From: Theobroma cacao
Lineage: Eukaryota; Streptophyta; Magnoliopsida; Malvales; Malvaceae
NCBI RefSeq assembly: GCF_000208745.1
Contig: NC_030855.1
Coordinates: forward strand, 12,245,208 to 12,309,207
Direction: 5' to 3'
Length of the DNA: 64,000 nt
The notes under the pieces are model-generated. The model saw nothing but the letters and a program-made list of their open reading frames with translations, searched no databases and was not told the origin of the DNA. Each line of letters opens with the position of its first letter. Within the stretch, counting starts at the first letter, position 1. The translations under genes were made by a program, and so were the position numbers. This document shows positions 34,815 through 47,743 of the stretch, piece after piece.

Positions 34815-37800
34815 ATGGCAGAAGAAGAGTCCAGCTCTCTGCAGTATTCACCAACCTGGGTGGTTGCTTCTGTCTGTTTTCTCATTGTCCTCATATCTCT
34901 TATTGCTGAACGAGGTCTTCATCGCCTTGGAAAGGTATCCAAAACAATCTTTGCTCGTCCAGGTTTTACCAGATTGCTTAATTGTATTCTCTCCAAGGAT
35001 AGAATCGAAACTCATTTTTTTCAGTAAAATGTTTGTCCTGGAATTTCGATCTGTGCTGGGGGGAAGGGAAGCAAAAGTACAATTAGATATTCATTCTTTT
35101 TATTTTTTCAAAAAGTGCTGGTAATTCAAGGTAAACAGTAGAAGAGCTAAGGGTTCAGCCACGGATTTTCATTCTTCATATCCCAAACATAATACTGTTC
35201 TGAAGTTGCTAAAACCAACTTTTTACATACTTTATACGCTTGACTAGCTCATAAGTGATGAAGCATTTTAATTTAGAGAGAATTCTTGGTAGGATACATG
35301 TATACCATCTGCAAAATTTGTTCTGATTATATGTTGAACATCGAAATATTTCTTAGAAGTATATTGCATAACTGTTGACCATTGATATCAAGATGATTAT
35401 GCAGATCGATATTTCTTAGAAGTACATTGAAATATTTCTAAGAAAATCTTCCATCTGTCTTTGTGTTTGCCAATCCAGTTTTTGAAGCATAACAAACAAG
35501 ATGCACTATTTGAAGCTTTACAAAAATTAAAAGAAGGTTTGCTTGCTTCCTTGTTCTCTCTTGAAACATTATCTATACACAATATACATTTTATATTATC
35601 TTGCTTGTGATTCCCTAAAGTATAATGTTAGGCAGCTCATGTCATAGAAGTATATTTCTATGACTACCTATTAAGAAAACTTCAATCCAGCTTTAGCTGT
35701 ATCACATTAAAACCTTCTGAGTTCATATATTGTAGAGCAAAGTTCAGTTTTAGGGAGTTTCCGAGAGAAGGTCATGTCACTTCCATATTTATTTCCATTC
35801 TTTTCTCTTCTGCATATACACTTGGAAATTTAAGATGTTCTAAGTTTCTGTGATCATCCATGGATTTGCCGCTGATTTTGGTTATTAAAATAATACAATT
35901 TGACGTGTCATTGAATTTCTCGGTTAATCTCACAAGGTGCTGAAATGGTGTATATATAATTCCTACTCCTTGCAACTTCGTTAGGCCTTGAATTCGTAAG
36001 TTATCTCTGTTTTTGCCTGACTATTGGGTTAATTACTGATGTTTGTTGACAGAGTTGATGCTCTTAGGATTCATCTCCCTTCTATTAACAGTCTCTCAAG
36101 GTCTAGTAAGTCGAATGTGCATCCCAGATGACTTGGTATCCAATATGCTTCCATGCAAGAGGGACAGTGAAAAAAAAGGCCATGAAGAATATTCTCCTCA
36201 ACTTATAAACAATAGACGGCGCCTGTTTTCCACAGAAAGTAGCTCAGGGCAATGTTCGCATGAGGTATATTACCAATGAAACTCTAGATGAAGCTTACCC
36301 TTTCCAGAGGGGGATTGATTTGATTTTTGCTCCAAATTAATTAAATCTGATTTTTCTTTTTCTTATCTCAGGGTCAGGTCCCCTTATTGTCATTGGAAGC
36401 ATTGCATCAGCTGCACATTTTCATCTTTGTATTGGCAGTTGTTCACGTGATATTCTGCGTCACTACAATGGTTCTTGGAGGAGCAAGGGTGACGTTATCT
36501 ACTCGCAAACTTTTACAATTCGCTGCACTATAATTAGATTATTCATTTCAGAAAATGTTTTGCCTTAGCTCAAGAAGCTCAAACTAAGAAAGTTTAATTT
36601 AACCATCTGGTTTTCTTCAACTCTTCAAACTAAGAAAGTTTTTAAATTTTATTTGTTTTATATTGTATAGATACGTGAATGGAAGAAATGGGAAAAATGG
36701 GTTTCTGAAGGTAGAAGAGGTAACACCAAACGAAATTTTTCAAATCCACCATGTGTTAACTAGAGTTATATGGTTGAGAATTGAGAATCAATTTTGTTCT
36801 CCGGTCCTGCAGAGGAAACCCATCGTCACCGTAAGTTATTTCAACAACATGCACAAGGATTTTGGAGAAAGGCAGCAGTTGTGAGCTGGACAGTAAGTCT
36901 TTACAGCTATTTTTCTCCTACGTGTACTGTTACCGCTTTGAATGATTTGAGTTATTTTGCTTTGTTTCATGGCCACCCTTTCTTTCTCAAACGTACAAAC
37001 CTGGCCTGTTGGTTATATGACAGCAATTTCTTATGTCGCTTTTTGGCAGATCTCATTTTTCAAACAGTTTTATGGCTCTGTTACCATGTCAGACTACATA
37101 GCACTTCGAGAAGGCTTCATCATGGTTAAGTCCCCATTATCAATCATATGTACTTTACGTTTGCATCTAGTGTTTTTTTCTGGGCTTTTGCTATACGAGA
37201 AGGACGTTAACAGCCCCTTTTGCTCACCTTCTAGGCCCAATGCCCTGGACATAGTAAATTCAATTTTCACAAGTACATGATGCGAACACTTGAAGTGGAC
37301 TTCAAAAAGGTTGTTGGCATAAGGTAATCTAAACAGCATTGCAACTTTTAATAGTTAAGTTTTTTTTTTATTTTATTTTACTAATATCATTTAATATATA
37401 GCTGGTACCTGTGGCTATTTGTGGTGGTGTTTTTGCTCTTGAATGTGAAAGGTAATGTTTCCTTTAATCCAAATGAGGTGAATGTAGTTTTCGTTTCACA
37501 TTTCAGTAATGGGATTCTATGGATTTCATGTTAAGCAGGATGGCATACGTATTTCTGGTTATCGTTTCTCCCAGTAGTTGTAAGTGGATTTAACTGCATT
37601 CAGTGGTTCATTCTAATTTAGTTGACGAATGAATTCACGTAACGTTAATGGTTTAAGTTAAACGAAATTGTACAGCTTCTACTTCTAGTGGGTGCCAAGT
37701 TAGAGCACATAATCATTCGCTTAGCTCAGGATGTAATTGAGAAGAGGGAACGGGGCGAAGGAGCCCAAGTTAAACCTTCTGATGAACATTTTTGGTTTGG

Positions 37801-38868
37801 TAGGCCTGGCATCGTTCTTCACTTGATTCACTTTATTCTGTTTCAGAATTCCTTTGAGCTTGCATTCTTCTTCTGGATCTTGGTATGTCAATATTAGCAA
37901 ATAAGTTATCTTTATAATTAACGGTTAATTAATAATTATTAATCAAAATAACACTTGTAATTTTATACTTGTACAGTGTTTACGAAATAGATTAAAAATC
38001 TAACATATTTAGTTCATCATGTCATATCAGTATATCAAGTTATCATCCGTTATAACATGTCAATTTATCACATCAATTAATCAATTATTAGTCATAACGG
38101 TTAATTTGAATTTAAGTAAAAATATAAAAATTTGATTGAGCGTAATAAAAAAATAAAAGATTATTTAAATTTTCATACATAATTCAAGAGTTTTTTTTTT
38201 AAATATTATGTCCTTTCTCTTAAAAAAAGACAGCAAAAAAAGAAAAATTGTTGACCATATAATAAATAAGCTATCTCACTCGAGGTGTTTTTTTTTTTTT
38301 TGTGAAGTGCACATATGGTTTCCGTTCATGCATCATGGAAAAAGTGGGCTATATCATCCCTAGGCTTATAATGGGGTAAGACTCGACATCTTAAACTATA
38401 TATCAATGTCCATCAATGCTTATTTTACAAATTTTGATCTTGTTTTTCTGCTTCTGCAGTGTAATGGTTCAAGTTCTCTGCAGTTACATCACCTTGCCTC
38501 TGTATGCTCTTGTCACACAGGTTGATGTTCCTGGCTTTGTTTTCTTTCGTATGCAAAATCTATTTTATGCTCTTTACTCCAAGGCTCACTGTGGCATTTT
38601 TCTTTTTGTTCCATCCCTATCAAAGATGGGCAGCAAATTCAAGGAAGGCATGTTTGATGACTTTGTAGTAGAATCTTTGGGGAAATGGAGGCAGGGACAT
38701 AGAGGTGAGACAAGCATGGGGGGCTCCTCTAGTGCACATGTTGGACAGGTTCATAGGATCACCAAAGAATCATGTCAAAGCATACAAATTGAAGAGAAAC
38801 AAACGATGAATATCGAAGAAAATATAAAATCAATAACTGAGCTGTCGGTGAGTGGACAAAACCCATAA
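34815..38868 (+). CDS. MLO13: MLO-like seven-transmembrane protein (MLO13 type)
   Basis: Fourteen exons fit in frame: 34815-34934, 35479-35536, 36053-36264, 36372-36488, 36671-36719 (or -36710), 36813-36892, 37050-37124, 37235-37323, 37402-37451, 37539-37579, 37676-37882, 38308-38375, 38460-38520, 38626-38868. They give about 489 residues. MLO proteins are plasma-membrane calcium-signalling proteins with seven helices, an outside N-terminus and a calmodulin-binding tail. Visible landmarks: SPTWVVASVCFLIVLISLIA (helix 1), ELMLLGFISLLLTVSQ, ALHQLHIFIFVLAVVHVIF, KFNFHKYMMRTLE, WYLWLFVVVFLLLN, KPSDEHFWF, FILFQNSFELAFFFWI, VLCSYITLPLYALVTQMGS, and a tail with Trp430 in the calmodulin-binding position. 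Extracellular cysteines are present (RMCIPDD, LPCKR, GQCSH). The start MAEEESSSLQYSPTW and the family-wide match point to the clade containing Arabidopsis MLO1/13/15, not the mildew-susceptibility clade. The second cytoplasmic loop is shorter than usual. Confidence 0.93.
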
Positions 38869-39915
38869 ACTATCAACTTAAGTTCCTCGCAGCGGTGTTT
38901 TTCGGCAGTTGATTTGGCCTAGGCGTAGCGAGTTCTACGTTGTTGGCACCATTTCCAAAAATGATGCCAAATAGGACACTGTAAAATGCAACAAATAGCT
39001 GTTGTAAGTGCAGCAAACCGAACAAGAATAATACAAACAAGAAGCCGAAGAAACTGATAATTCTTTATTGAATTCTCTCATTGACGGTTGCAACAGGTGT
39101 TACATGTATATACATTAAACATTTTCAGCAATAATAATGGAAGAATGAAAAGAAGAAAGTCCTTTAAATAATTATGTTAATTTGTTCAAACGGTAATATT
39201 TGTCAAAAGATTGTGTCAAGACAAAAAACATATTTATGTTTATAAATAGGATTCTTTGATTTTCTTAACATGAACCAACAGAAAATTTACAATCACCCTT
39301 TACCTTTTTAAAATTCTTTTTAGATTGTTTTTATATTATTTTTTTTTGAGAAAAATTATATAAAAATTTGATAATCTTGTCATACATCGGTGAGTATTCA
39401 GTAGATTGATTTTGTTAAGTGCAAAACACAACTTTATTATATCCATGAGGTTTCTCACTTGTAACCCTTTTGCACACCTAAATAAATAATCGGTAGGGTG
39501 AATAAAACTTTAAGAAAAGTGATATATATACACACCTTGAAGCCATTTGCTAATATTTTCAATTTTTAAATCCTATGTTTTAATAATTTTAAGGTTTTAT
39601 TTTAATTTAACAAATGATTGCGCAAGTGGAACACTAAAGAAATTGGTTTTTGATTTTGTGAAATAAAATTGGGTTTGATGTTGACAAAGAAAAGTGACAA
39701 AACAGTTTTTCACCCGATTACCAAATAAGTTTGCTTTCCTTAATTGATTTGATGTGCATGAATTGTGTGAATTCCTAATTATTACATATTTGAATAGAGT
39801 TTTGTTGTTACAACTATGTATCTATTAAGTATAAGATAGTTGATAATAAACCTATAATGAATCAATTTCTAAAATTGAAAAGATTCTTGATATCTTCAAA
39901 CTTTATAAAACGAAT
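38869..39915. other. intergenic region after the MLO gene
   Basis: AT-rich 3' flank with poly-T tracts. No gene or clear repeat end is visible. Confidence 0.5.
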
Positions 39916-40400
39916 ATGCATGAATCTATTGTTATGTCCTTGAACTTTGATAAATTGCATCATCATGGAAAGACTTTAAGAGAACCCTCAATACATAAAA
40001 AAAAGATTTGTCTCTTGAGGAGCTTGCGAGTCATCTTCGAATTGAAAAGCAATACTGCAAGAAACGTGAGAAAGACTCGTGTCAGATGTTCATTAGATGC
40101 AGGGAAGATAGTCCAACAAAATCCACAAAAAAAAAAATAAAAGATCTTTTTGCTAATGCCTAAAAATTCAAGAAATAAAAAAAGTAAATATTCCCATTAT
40201 TGAAAACAAGGTCTCTTCAAGAAAGACTTAACTTCTTCAAGAAGAAGGAAAATGCATCGATGGCAACAAAATAAAATTTTGTTACAATATTTTTTGAAAT
40301 TAATATTTTGGAAAACAACAAGGCATGATAGATTGCTTCAAATGCTATAAAGTATGATTGTTCAATAAACGAATTTCTATGGAGAAGGGTTATATTAATA
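39916..40400 (+). pseudogene. Copia gag fragment
   Basis: The frame around 40005-40135 reads SLEELASHLRIEKQYCKKRE, close to the 'SLEELxxHLRIEE' stretch of plant Copia gag. Near 40330 IDCFKCYK looks like the first half of a zinc knuckle. There are stops between them, and no LTR was found. It is a short decayed fragment. Confidence 0.45.
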
Positions 40401-41708
40401 AAAGAATCTTCATAATCATTTTATTAGTAATTAAAAGAATGAAATGATTTTTTTTTATTATATGATTTTCTGGATTTATGGCATCAGAATTCATGACATG
40501 TTAATTATAAAGGAATGTTTGCTATGTCTAATTTGGAATTGATTACAAATATTGATAAAATTATAAAAACTCTTAAAATTTGCATTTTTATTGTGATCAT
40601 TTGATATTCATTTTCTAATGTTGAAATTGTTCTTATACTTGAATTAGTACATAATACTAGTGACAGACTTAAGATTTTGCATGAGGGGAGGCTAAAGAGT
40701 AATCATACAATGTAATGGATCAGGTCAATGTTCGATTCAAAACAAAAATTAATCAAGTTTGAAATAAAATTAAATTAACATTAAATTTCATCAACAATTT
40801 AAATATAAATTTTTAAATTCACCAATAAAAATAGACATAAAGCAAAAAAAAAAAAACTAACATTAGATTTCACATTAGACATTGTAAGTTGTGCTCAACA
40901 TGCTTTCATGTTTCCAAATTCATCCGTGTCAATGGTCCTAGTAATATATTTTTCAATGTAAAGGATAAGTGTACTAGTAAGAAAATTATCTTCCATCTTA
41001 TTATGCAACCTTGTCTTTACAATTTTCATGGCTAAAAATGTACACTTTGTAGTTGCTGTAGAAATTGGAAGAATTAAGATAAGTTGAACCAAACAATCTA
41101 GGAAATAATATACAATTGATTTTTCTATCTTTGACGTTAACTAGCATAGTTTTGAAAGAGTTGAAACACTTTGCAAAGATGGATCTCGCCTAATATCAAG
41201 TTCAAAATACTACAAATCATCTATCATATGCAATTTTTCTTGATGAGTGAAGTCGTCGGGATAGAACTTTTGAGCAAGGTTGTAGATGTCATCAATCTTG
41301 AATAATTTAAATCCATCTTTAGGATCTAAGATGAGCTAAGAACAAGCAACTCTATTTTATCTTCATCAAATCTACTATTCATCTCCTGTAGCACTGAATC
41401 TATAGTACCAATGAATAAAAATTTTTTGATAATGATCCATCATCAGAATTTGCTCACCATTCAGTACTCCGCTTTTACCTGATTGATGAAGACCATTCAT
41501 ATGAGGAATTTCTATCTCATGTTTCTCATAAAAAGACATGACTTCATGAAACATAACATCCCACCCATTTTCTCTAAAGTTTTGAATAACTTTCTTTGTT
41601 GTAGCTACTAAATTCATTGCACTAGTAATGCCTTTTGATTTACTCTGAAAAGTTCACATAAATTATTTGCCTTTTCCAAAATATTTATCATAAGATGCGA
41701 AATAAAAC

Positions 41709-43362
41709 TACTAGAAAAGATAAGCTTAAAGTAGAACTACCAAGAGAGGGTGAGTTGGTTGTTAAGTAAAAATTCCTTATTTTTCAAAAAATTAGTTCAA
41801 TTGTGAAAGATTAAAACAATATAACAGAGCATGAACTAAGTTAAAAAAAAAGCAAAGTAATAAGGGACTCAATAGGATTTTTATATAAGTTCGGCCTTCC
41901 AATGCTTGTGCCCTCTTCTTTGATAGCACAAAGAGTTTGAATCCTTTATCAGCTTACCTTTTCAATAGGGTCAAGTGTAACCTTTACAACATACCTTTTG
42001 CAGAATCAAGTGTAACTTCTACAACTTGCCTTTTGCAGGATCAGGTGTAACCTTTGCCAAGACATTGCCTTTTTAGGTTAAAGCACAACCTTTGCACAAG
42101 AATAAGCCCTTTAAAGGATCAGGCAAAACTCCTCTACATTTTGTCTAGAGGTGTAACCAATATAGCAGTGGATTCAAGTGAACCATAAACTATAAACCTT
42201 TAGAAAGGTGGTTAACAAAGTTTTGGTTCAGAAAGGTGTGAGCTTTCACAAAGATAAAAATGATCAAGGAAGGTCTACGCTCAAGAAAGATTAGTTGAAG
42301 GGTAAACATATGAACATTAGGCTCTTTACTTGCTTAAAGGTAGGAACTTTTTGGTCACAACTGTTGCTCTTGTTTTTTCCCTCTTTTCCTCTTTAAGGAT
42401 GATTCAAAATCTTTCAAAATCCTATTCTTTCCTTACTTTAACATTCTCAAGATGTATATTTATAGCCTCTAAGATTTTCTACCTGTTAGAGTAAGTTTTG
42501 AATATTTTTTGTACGTTCAAGCTAACTTGTACAATTCTATTGCTTCTGTAGAATCGATTCTCTATAGTTGAATTGTTGATTTTTTGCAAAGTCTGTAGCT
42601 TTCTATTTTTGAAGAATTGATTCTTTTATTCTAAGGTGTTGTTTCTTCTACAACTGGCATAAAGGTGACACCTTTACAATCTTGGAGAATCGATTCTTTT
42701 TCCTTAAGTTGTCCATTCTTCACTATGGATTGGTACCAAAATTTGAATTCAAACTTGAACTTTGCCACTCCACTTTTGTCTAGTTGTGCCATGCCTTTCT
42801 TGGTCATCAAGTTTCTAAGTTGTACTTTTGCTGCTTCAAGAACCTACTTCTTCTCCTTGTAGAGTCAATTATTTCTTCCTTGTTTTTCTCCTTCTCTTTT
42901 TTATCTCTCCATAATCGATTCTTTGCTTCTTAGGTTTTAGTTCTTCACAAGGTCTATAGCTTCTATTTTCCTAAAACCTACTTGTCTTTGTCTCAAAATC
43001 AATTCTTCACTATTAATCTTTGCTCGAGAACTAACTTCTTCTTCTCCAGAATCAATTCTTCCTGTAATTAAAGAAATATATTTTGTTTCTTTTTCATTTA
43101 AGAATCAAGTCACTTCTTTTGAAAACTTGATCCTTGGGCTGGCACATTTAATTTTGAAAACAAAAGAGTTTTGAGAAGATTAAGAGCATAATAATCCATA
43201 TTAAAACTATGTTCAAACAATTAACGTGTTTCAATATATTTTCCTATTAAGTTCAACTTTAATAATCCTTTGAAATTTTTCTTCATACTAAAAAATCTTT
43301 CACTTTCAAAGCTCATTAAGTTCAATAAATTTTTTCATGTCAAAATAAGAATAAAGGTAACA
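41709..43362 (-). mobile_element. solo Copia LTR, same family as 26373-28050
   Basis: A reverse-orientation match to the Copia LTR at 26373-28050 over its whole 1654 bp. AAAAC is duplicated at 41704-41708 and 43363-43367. The ends are TACTAG (decayed from TGTTAG) and GTAACA. It carries the same AGAATCGATTCT-like palindromes (42540-43070) and the same 'GGATCAGGTGTAACC' short repeats. With no interior, it is a solo LTR formed by recombination. It lies inside the hAT-derived pseudogene. Confidence 0.88.
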
Positions 43363-44152
43363 AAAACAAATTCAAATGTGGTAATCAAATGTGAAACCCC
43401 ACGTCTTAAATTAGGTTAGATTTGTAATCTAACTTGGTGAGCTGTTATTTAATGTTTTTGAACTTAAATTCTAGACCATTTCGCTAGAAATTCCTTGCTT
43501 TGATAACCAAAGGTGTTTATTTGAACATTAGGTTTTTGGGGATCAAATGGGATTGTTTTAAGCTTTAAAATTCTATTCTGGACCAAACTATCGATATATG
43601 TTCATCATGTATCGATAGATTAAGCCTAAAAAAGGTTTTTGAAGAACATCTATCGATAGATGAGCTAATTTATTTATAAATAGCAATCCTAGCCAAATCT
43701 ATCAATAAATTGGTATGATCTATCGATAGATTAGGTGCAGATTTGAAAAAAAAAGGATTATTTTGGTCTTTTTACCCTCATTAAAAAACCCTAAAACCTT
43801 AGAATTTTCCCAATTTGGACAAATCATGGTTTTTCCTTGAAAACCCAACCATCCTTTTCTTCTTTTCTCTCAACTGTCATCTTAAATAAATCACTGGATT
43901 TCAAGCATTATAAAGTCATCTTCAAGCTTGGATTTTGATTCTAAAGATTTTGGAAGGTAAAGTTCTTTGGTTTTAAGTATTTAAACTTAAGGTTTGATTT
44001 CCACTAATTTATGGATTTTGAGAAAATTTTTTTGTTCATGAAAAGCTTAGGTTTTGATTTGGTTTTGGAACTCTCAAGCTCACCAAGGTAAAGTTGTTCT
44101 TCACTTTAGCTAGTGATAGTTTAAATCCTTTAGTTAGAGTTAGATTAGTTGT

Positions 44153-45736
44153 TGTTAATGTAAAAGTCTCCCTAAGTATAAAAACCAAAACTTTTGCAAC
44201 CAAAAATCTCATCTTGTGTCAAAAATAAGGTGAGTAATTTTCCTAAACAAATTTTCAATAATAAATTGAAATGAACAAATAATAAATCAAAGTAAAGATA
44301 TTTTCATAAATCAAGTAATGAATAAATAATAAGTCAAAGTAAAAATATTTTCCTAGGTCAAGTAATGAACAAATAATAAATCAAAGTAAACAAATTTTCC
44401 TATGTCAAGTGCAAGCAAAAATAATGAATCAAGGTAAAATATTTTCCTAAGCTAAATGCAAGCAATAAATCACAATGCAGAAAATTCAAAATAGGCACAA
44501 GATTTTTGTAGTGGTTTGACTTTCTTTAGTGCCTACATTCGCTTTCTTGGAACACCAAGGAATTTCAAATCTACTAAGGGAAATGAGCTTTCTACAAGAT
44601 CAAGCAAAACCCTCACTATGCTTTTTATGTGATCAAGCGAAACCCTTATAAGCTTTTTCACGGGATAAAGCGAAACCCACGAACAATGGTTTTGTGGGCT
44701 CAACCACAAACCCTCACAAATAGCTTTTCAAGGTTAAGCTAGAACCTTTACAGTAGAGTGCAAAGTTTAACAAGAAAATGCCTTTACAAAGGCTAAGTGT
44801 TAGGAGTTTAAGCTTGAGTGTAATAAGAAAAGAAATATCAGCTTAAATAAAGCAAGTGTTTAACTTTTTTGTAAGCTTGGTGGAAGAATAAAATGAACCT
44901 AAAGAGTAGAATAAGCTTTTGGAGGTCTCTCTAGGGCTCAAAGCTTTAGCTCAGGTTTTTTTAATTTCCAAATAGCTCAAATATGGCTATTTATAGTTGG
45001 TGTGAAGTTTAGAGCCATTAAACACAAGTTTGAATCAGATCTGACCGTTGGTGAAACTTAAAGGTTGACTATAATGCTTTGAGGGTGAACTATGTTCTTC
45101 AAATTTCTCAAATTAGGGCTCCATAGTCGAGTATAAGCCTCCTTTACTTAGTCTAATTCTCGAGAACGTGATTTTTACAAGTTTGAGCTACTATAGTTGA
45201 TTATGCCTTCTCTATAGTCAACTATGTCTAAGTAAAGCCCACTTTTTCATGTTTTTGACTTGTCAAGGTCAATAATACTCTAGCTAAGGTCGACTATTTC
45301 TATTCAAATCCTCATTTTCTTGAGCTTTTTTGGAGCAGGGTCAACTATAGGCACTCCAAGGTCAATTATGGCTTTATATTCTTCAAGTTTTGCACTCTTT
45401 TTGTCTTTGAATTGGCTTGAGCTTCTCTAGGATTGACTCTTGACTTGTATCTTGAGGTTGCCTTAGCTTTTTAGCACCTTTTTTCAACTATTTCTTCCTA
45501 ACCTTATTCCAACAATTAAATAACATTTCAAGGCATGTTTGCTCTTGCTTTGTTACCTGAATATGTATTGTTTGAAAGCTTTTATGATGTTTGCTAATAA
45601 TGCATGGCTTTTCAAACAATTATGTAACCTTAGTGGATTGAAAATATATTTGAGATAAATTCAAATGCTTGACATTAAGTTCAAGATAACATGTGATTTT
45701 TGTCAAATTAAAACATGATATAACTCAAGGCTAACA
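44153..45736 (-). mobile_element. solo LTR (family IV), nested
   Basis: Plus-strand ends TGTTAATG and GGCTAACA form inverted termini (TGTTA/TAACA). The flanks are GTTGT (44148-44152) and GTTTT (45737-45741), a duplication with one mismatch. The 1.58 kb unit contains repeated 'GATCAAGC.AAACCC' units (44600-44700) and near-palindromic ATAGTCGACTAT variants (45125-45380). No coding content. Orientation is inferred from similarity of layout to the other Copia LTRs here. Confidence 0.7.
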
Positions 45737-47743
45737 GTTTTTGATTTGTGGATTAAAAGATTGCTAGAAAATATTTGTGGAATAATAAGATGATTATTAG
45801 TTTAAAATCATGTTAGAGAACCAAGTATTAATGATGGAAACTTTGTGATAGGCGTTGTGGAGGAAGTTTGAGTTTTTGGAAAAATAAATGTTCGACGAAA
45901 AGGCAAAACAGCTAGGTATGCTTTATAGAAGTGGGTAAATGTGGTGCTTTTAATTATTTTAATATAATTAAGCATGCCTATTCTATAACCTTACATATAA
46001 ATGAATTTCAAAGAGTTTGTGATGTGAACAATGGTTTGCAAATATGCTTTGATGAAAGATATAGACTATGTATTTATGTCTCCTATGCATTAGTTTTGAG
46101 CATGAGGAATAAGCCTTTCAAACCTTTTCATCTCAAACATCCCATTTGTCTATGATTTATGTATGATTGACGGTTTTAATGTTGTTATGAGAATTTATTT
46201 CTCCTTGATGAGGCCATGGTTTTTATGGTTATTTATTTATGAGATTATTGATAGGGTTGATCGACTCTGATTTTGTTATGTCTCAACCTCCATGATGTGT
46301 TGGTGATTGGATTCACCTTTTTGATTGAACTGAATTTTGAACATTGGATTCTTTAGATTGTGATTAATGTAGCCTATTAAGATAAGGACCTATAGCTAGT
46401 GACAGTAGACGCTAGCCATTGTGCACAATGAGTTACAACTTGAGCCAATAGGGGTAATTTCTCGAGACTTGCTAGATATTGGTAGCTAACAGAGTTTAAC
46501 CCTTTCTTTCGTGGTCGATAAGTATATGTACCAGACCTTTCTAGTGTAACAACACTAGGTGATTAATTTGTCTTAGGCTACTACTCCATGGTTTTTATTG
46601 AGTTGATGTCTAATGTGTTGGATTTAGACTACACACACTGTTGTTTTGATGATTAAACTTTGATTACTTGAATATGAATGAAAGTTAGTCTTAGATAAGG
46701 TCCTAATGTTGAGTTTTAGGCTAGAATATTGCATTATGTGTTGTATATAACGATACTTTTAAGGAAGTATCAATAGATTTGCTTTAGGAAGGTTGATTTC
46801 ACATTCTGTGTAAAATCTATCGATAGATTGGACCAATCTATCGATAAAGAGGACAATTTATCAATACATGAAACCTATGTATTGATAGATCAGGCTTATT
46901 TTGAAACTTGAACGTCTTCAAAAGGTTTTACAACTAGGCAAATGTGTTTGTTTTAGAACTAGACTTTGAAAACCTAGATTTATGTTTCAAACACTTTTAA
47001 CTTAATGTTTAATTCGATTGTACCCAAACTTCTTGATTTGGTTTCTAAATATTAAATATTTTGTTCAAGGCTTCTAAACATTTTACAAATAATGTTTAGT
47101 AAAAACATCTTGCCATCCTTGTATTGTTTGAAAGATAACCAGCTTGTAGTTATTACGGACATACGTTTCTCGATTCGTTTGAAAGACAATGGCTTGGAAA
47201 CTATGGGATTATATAGTCCTTGATTCGTTTGAAAGATAATGGACTTGGAGACCATATGGATATTTGGTACGCTTGATAAAGTGAGATTGTTATATGAGGA
47301 TGCTTAGAAAAGCGAGATTCAATTTATGGTTGTATTTGGAAAAGCGGGGTTTGCAAGCATTTGATAAATGTTTAATTACATATTTGGCTACTCTTTCCCA
47401 TTAGCTTGTTCCCTCTCTCATATTTGCTCATGAAGTTATTTATAATTCACACATATAAGATGCACTTGTTATTTCAAATTAGTAGATTGTTTGGCTTGCT
47501 GTCCTTAGGGAGGAGCTATCTCTAAAGTTAGTGTTGGTAGGTGATCTTCATGGCATCTGGTAGGCGTTAGCCCTTTTACTTGAGTTGTACTTCGTTGGGT
47601 TTGGTTTGGTCTAATTTTTCATACTTGACTGTTATGGATTTTTGCTCTGATTATGATATGTAATAATTAATATTATGGATGATTGCCACGAGATGACTTA
47701 TGCTTGTATTCATCACTAAATGGCTTATACTTGGATTATTATG

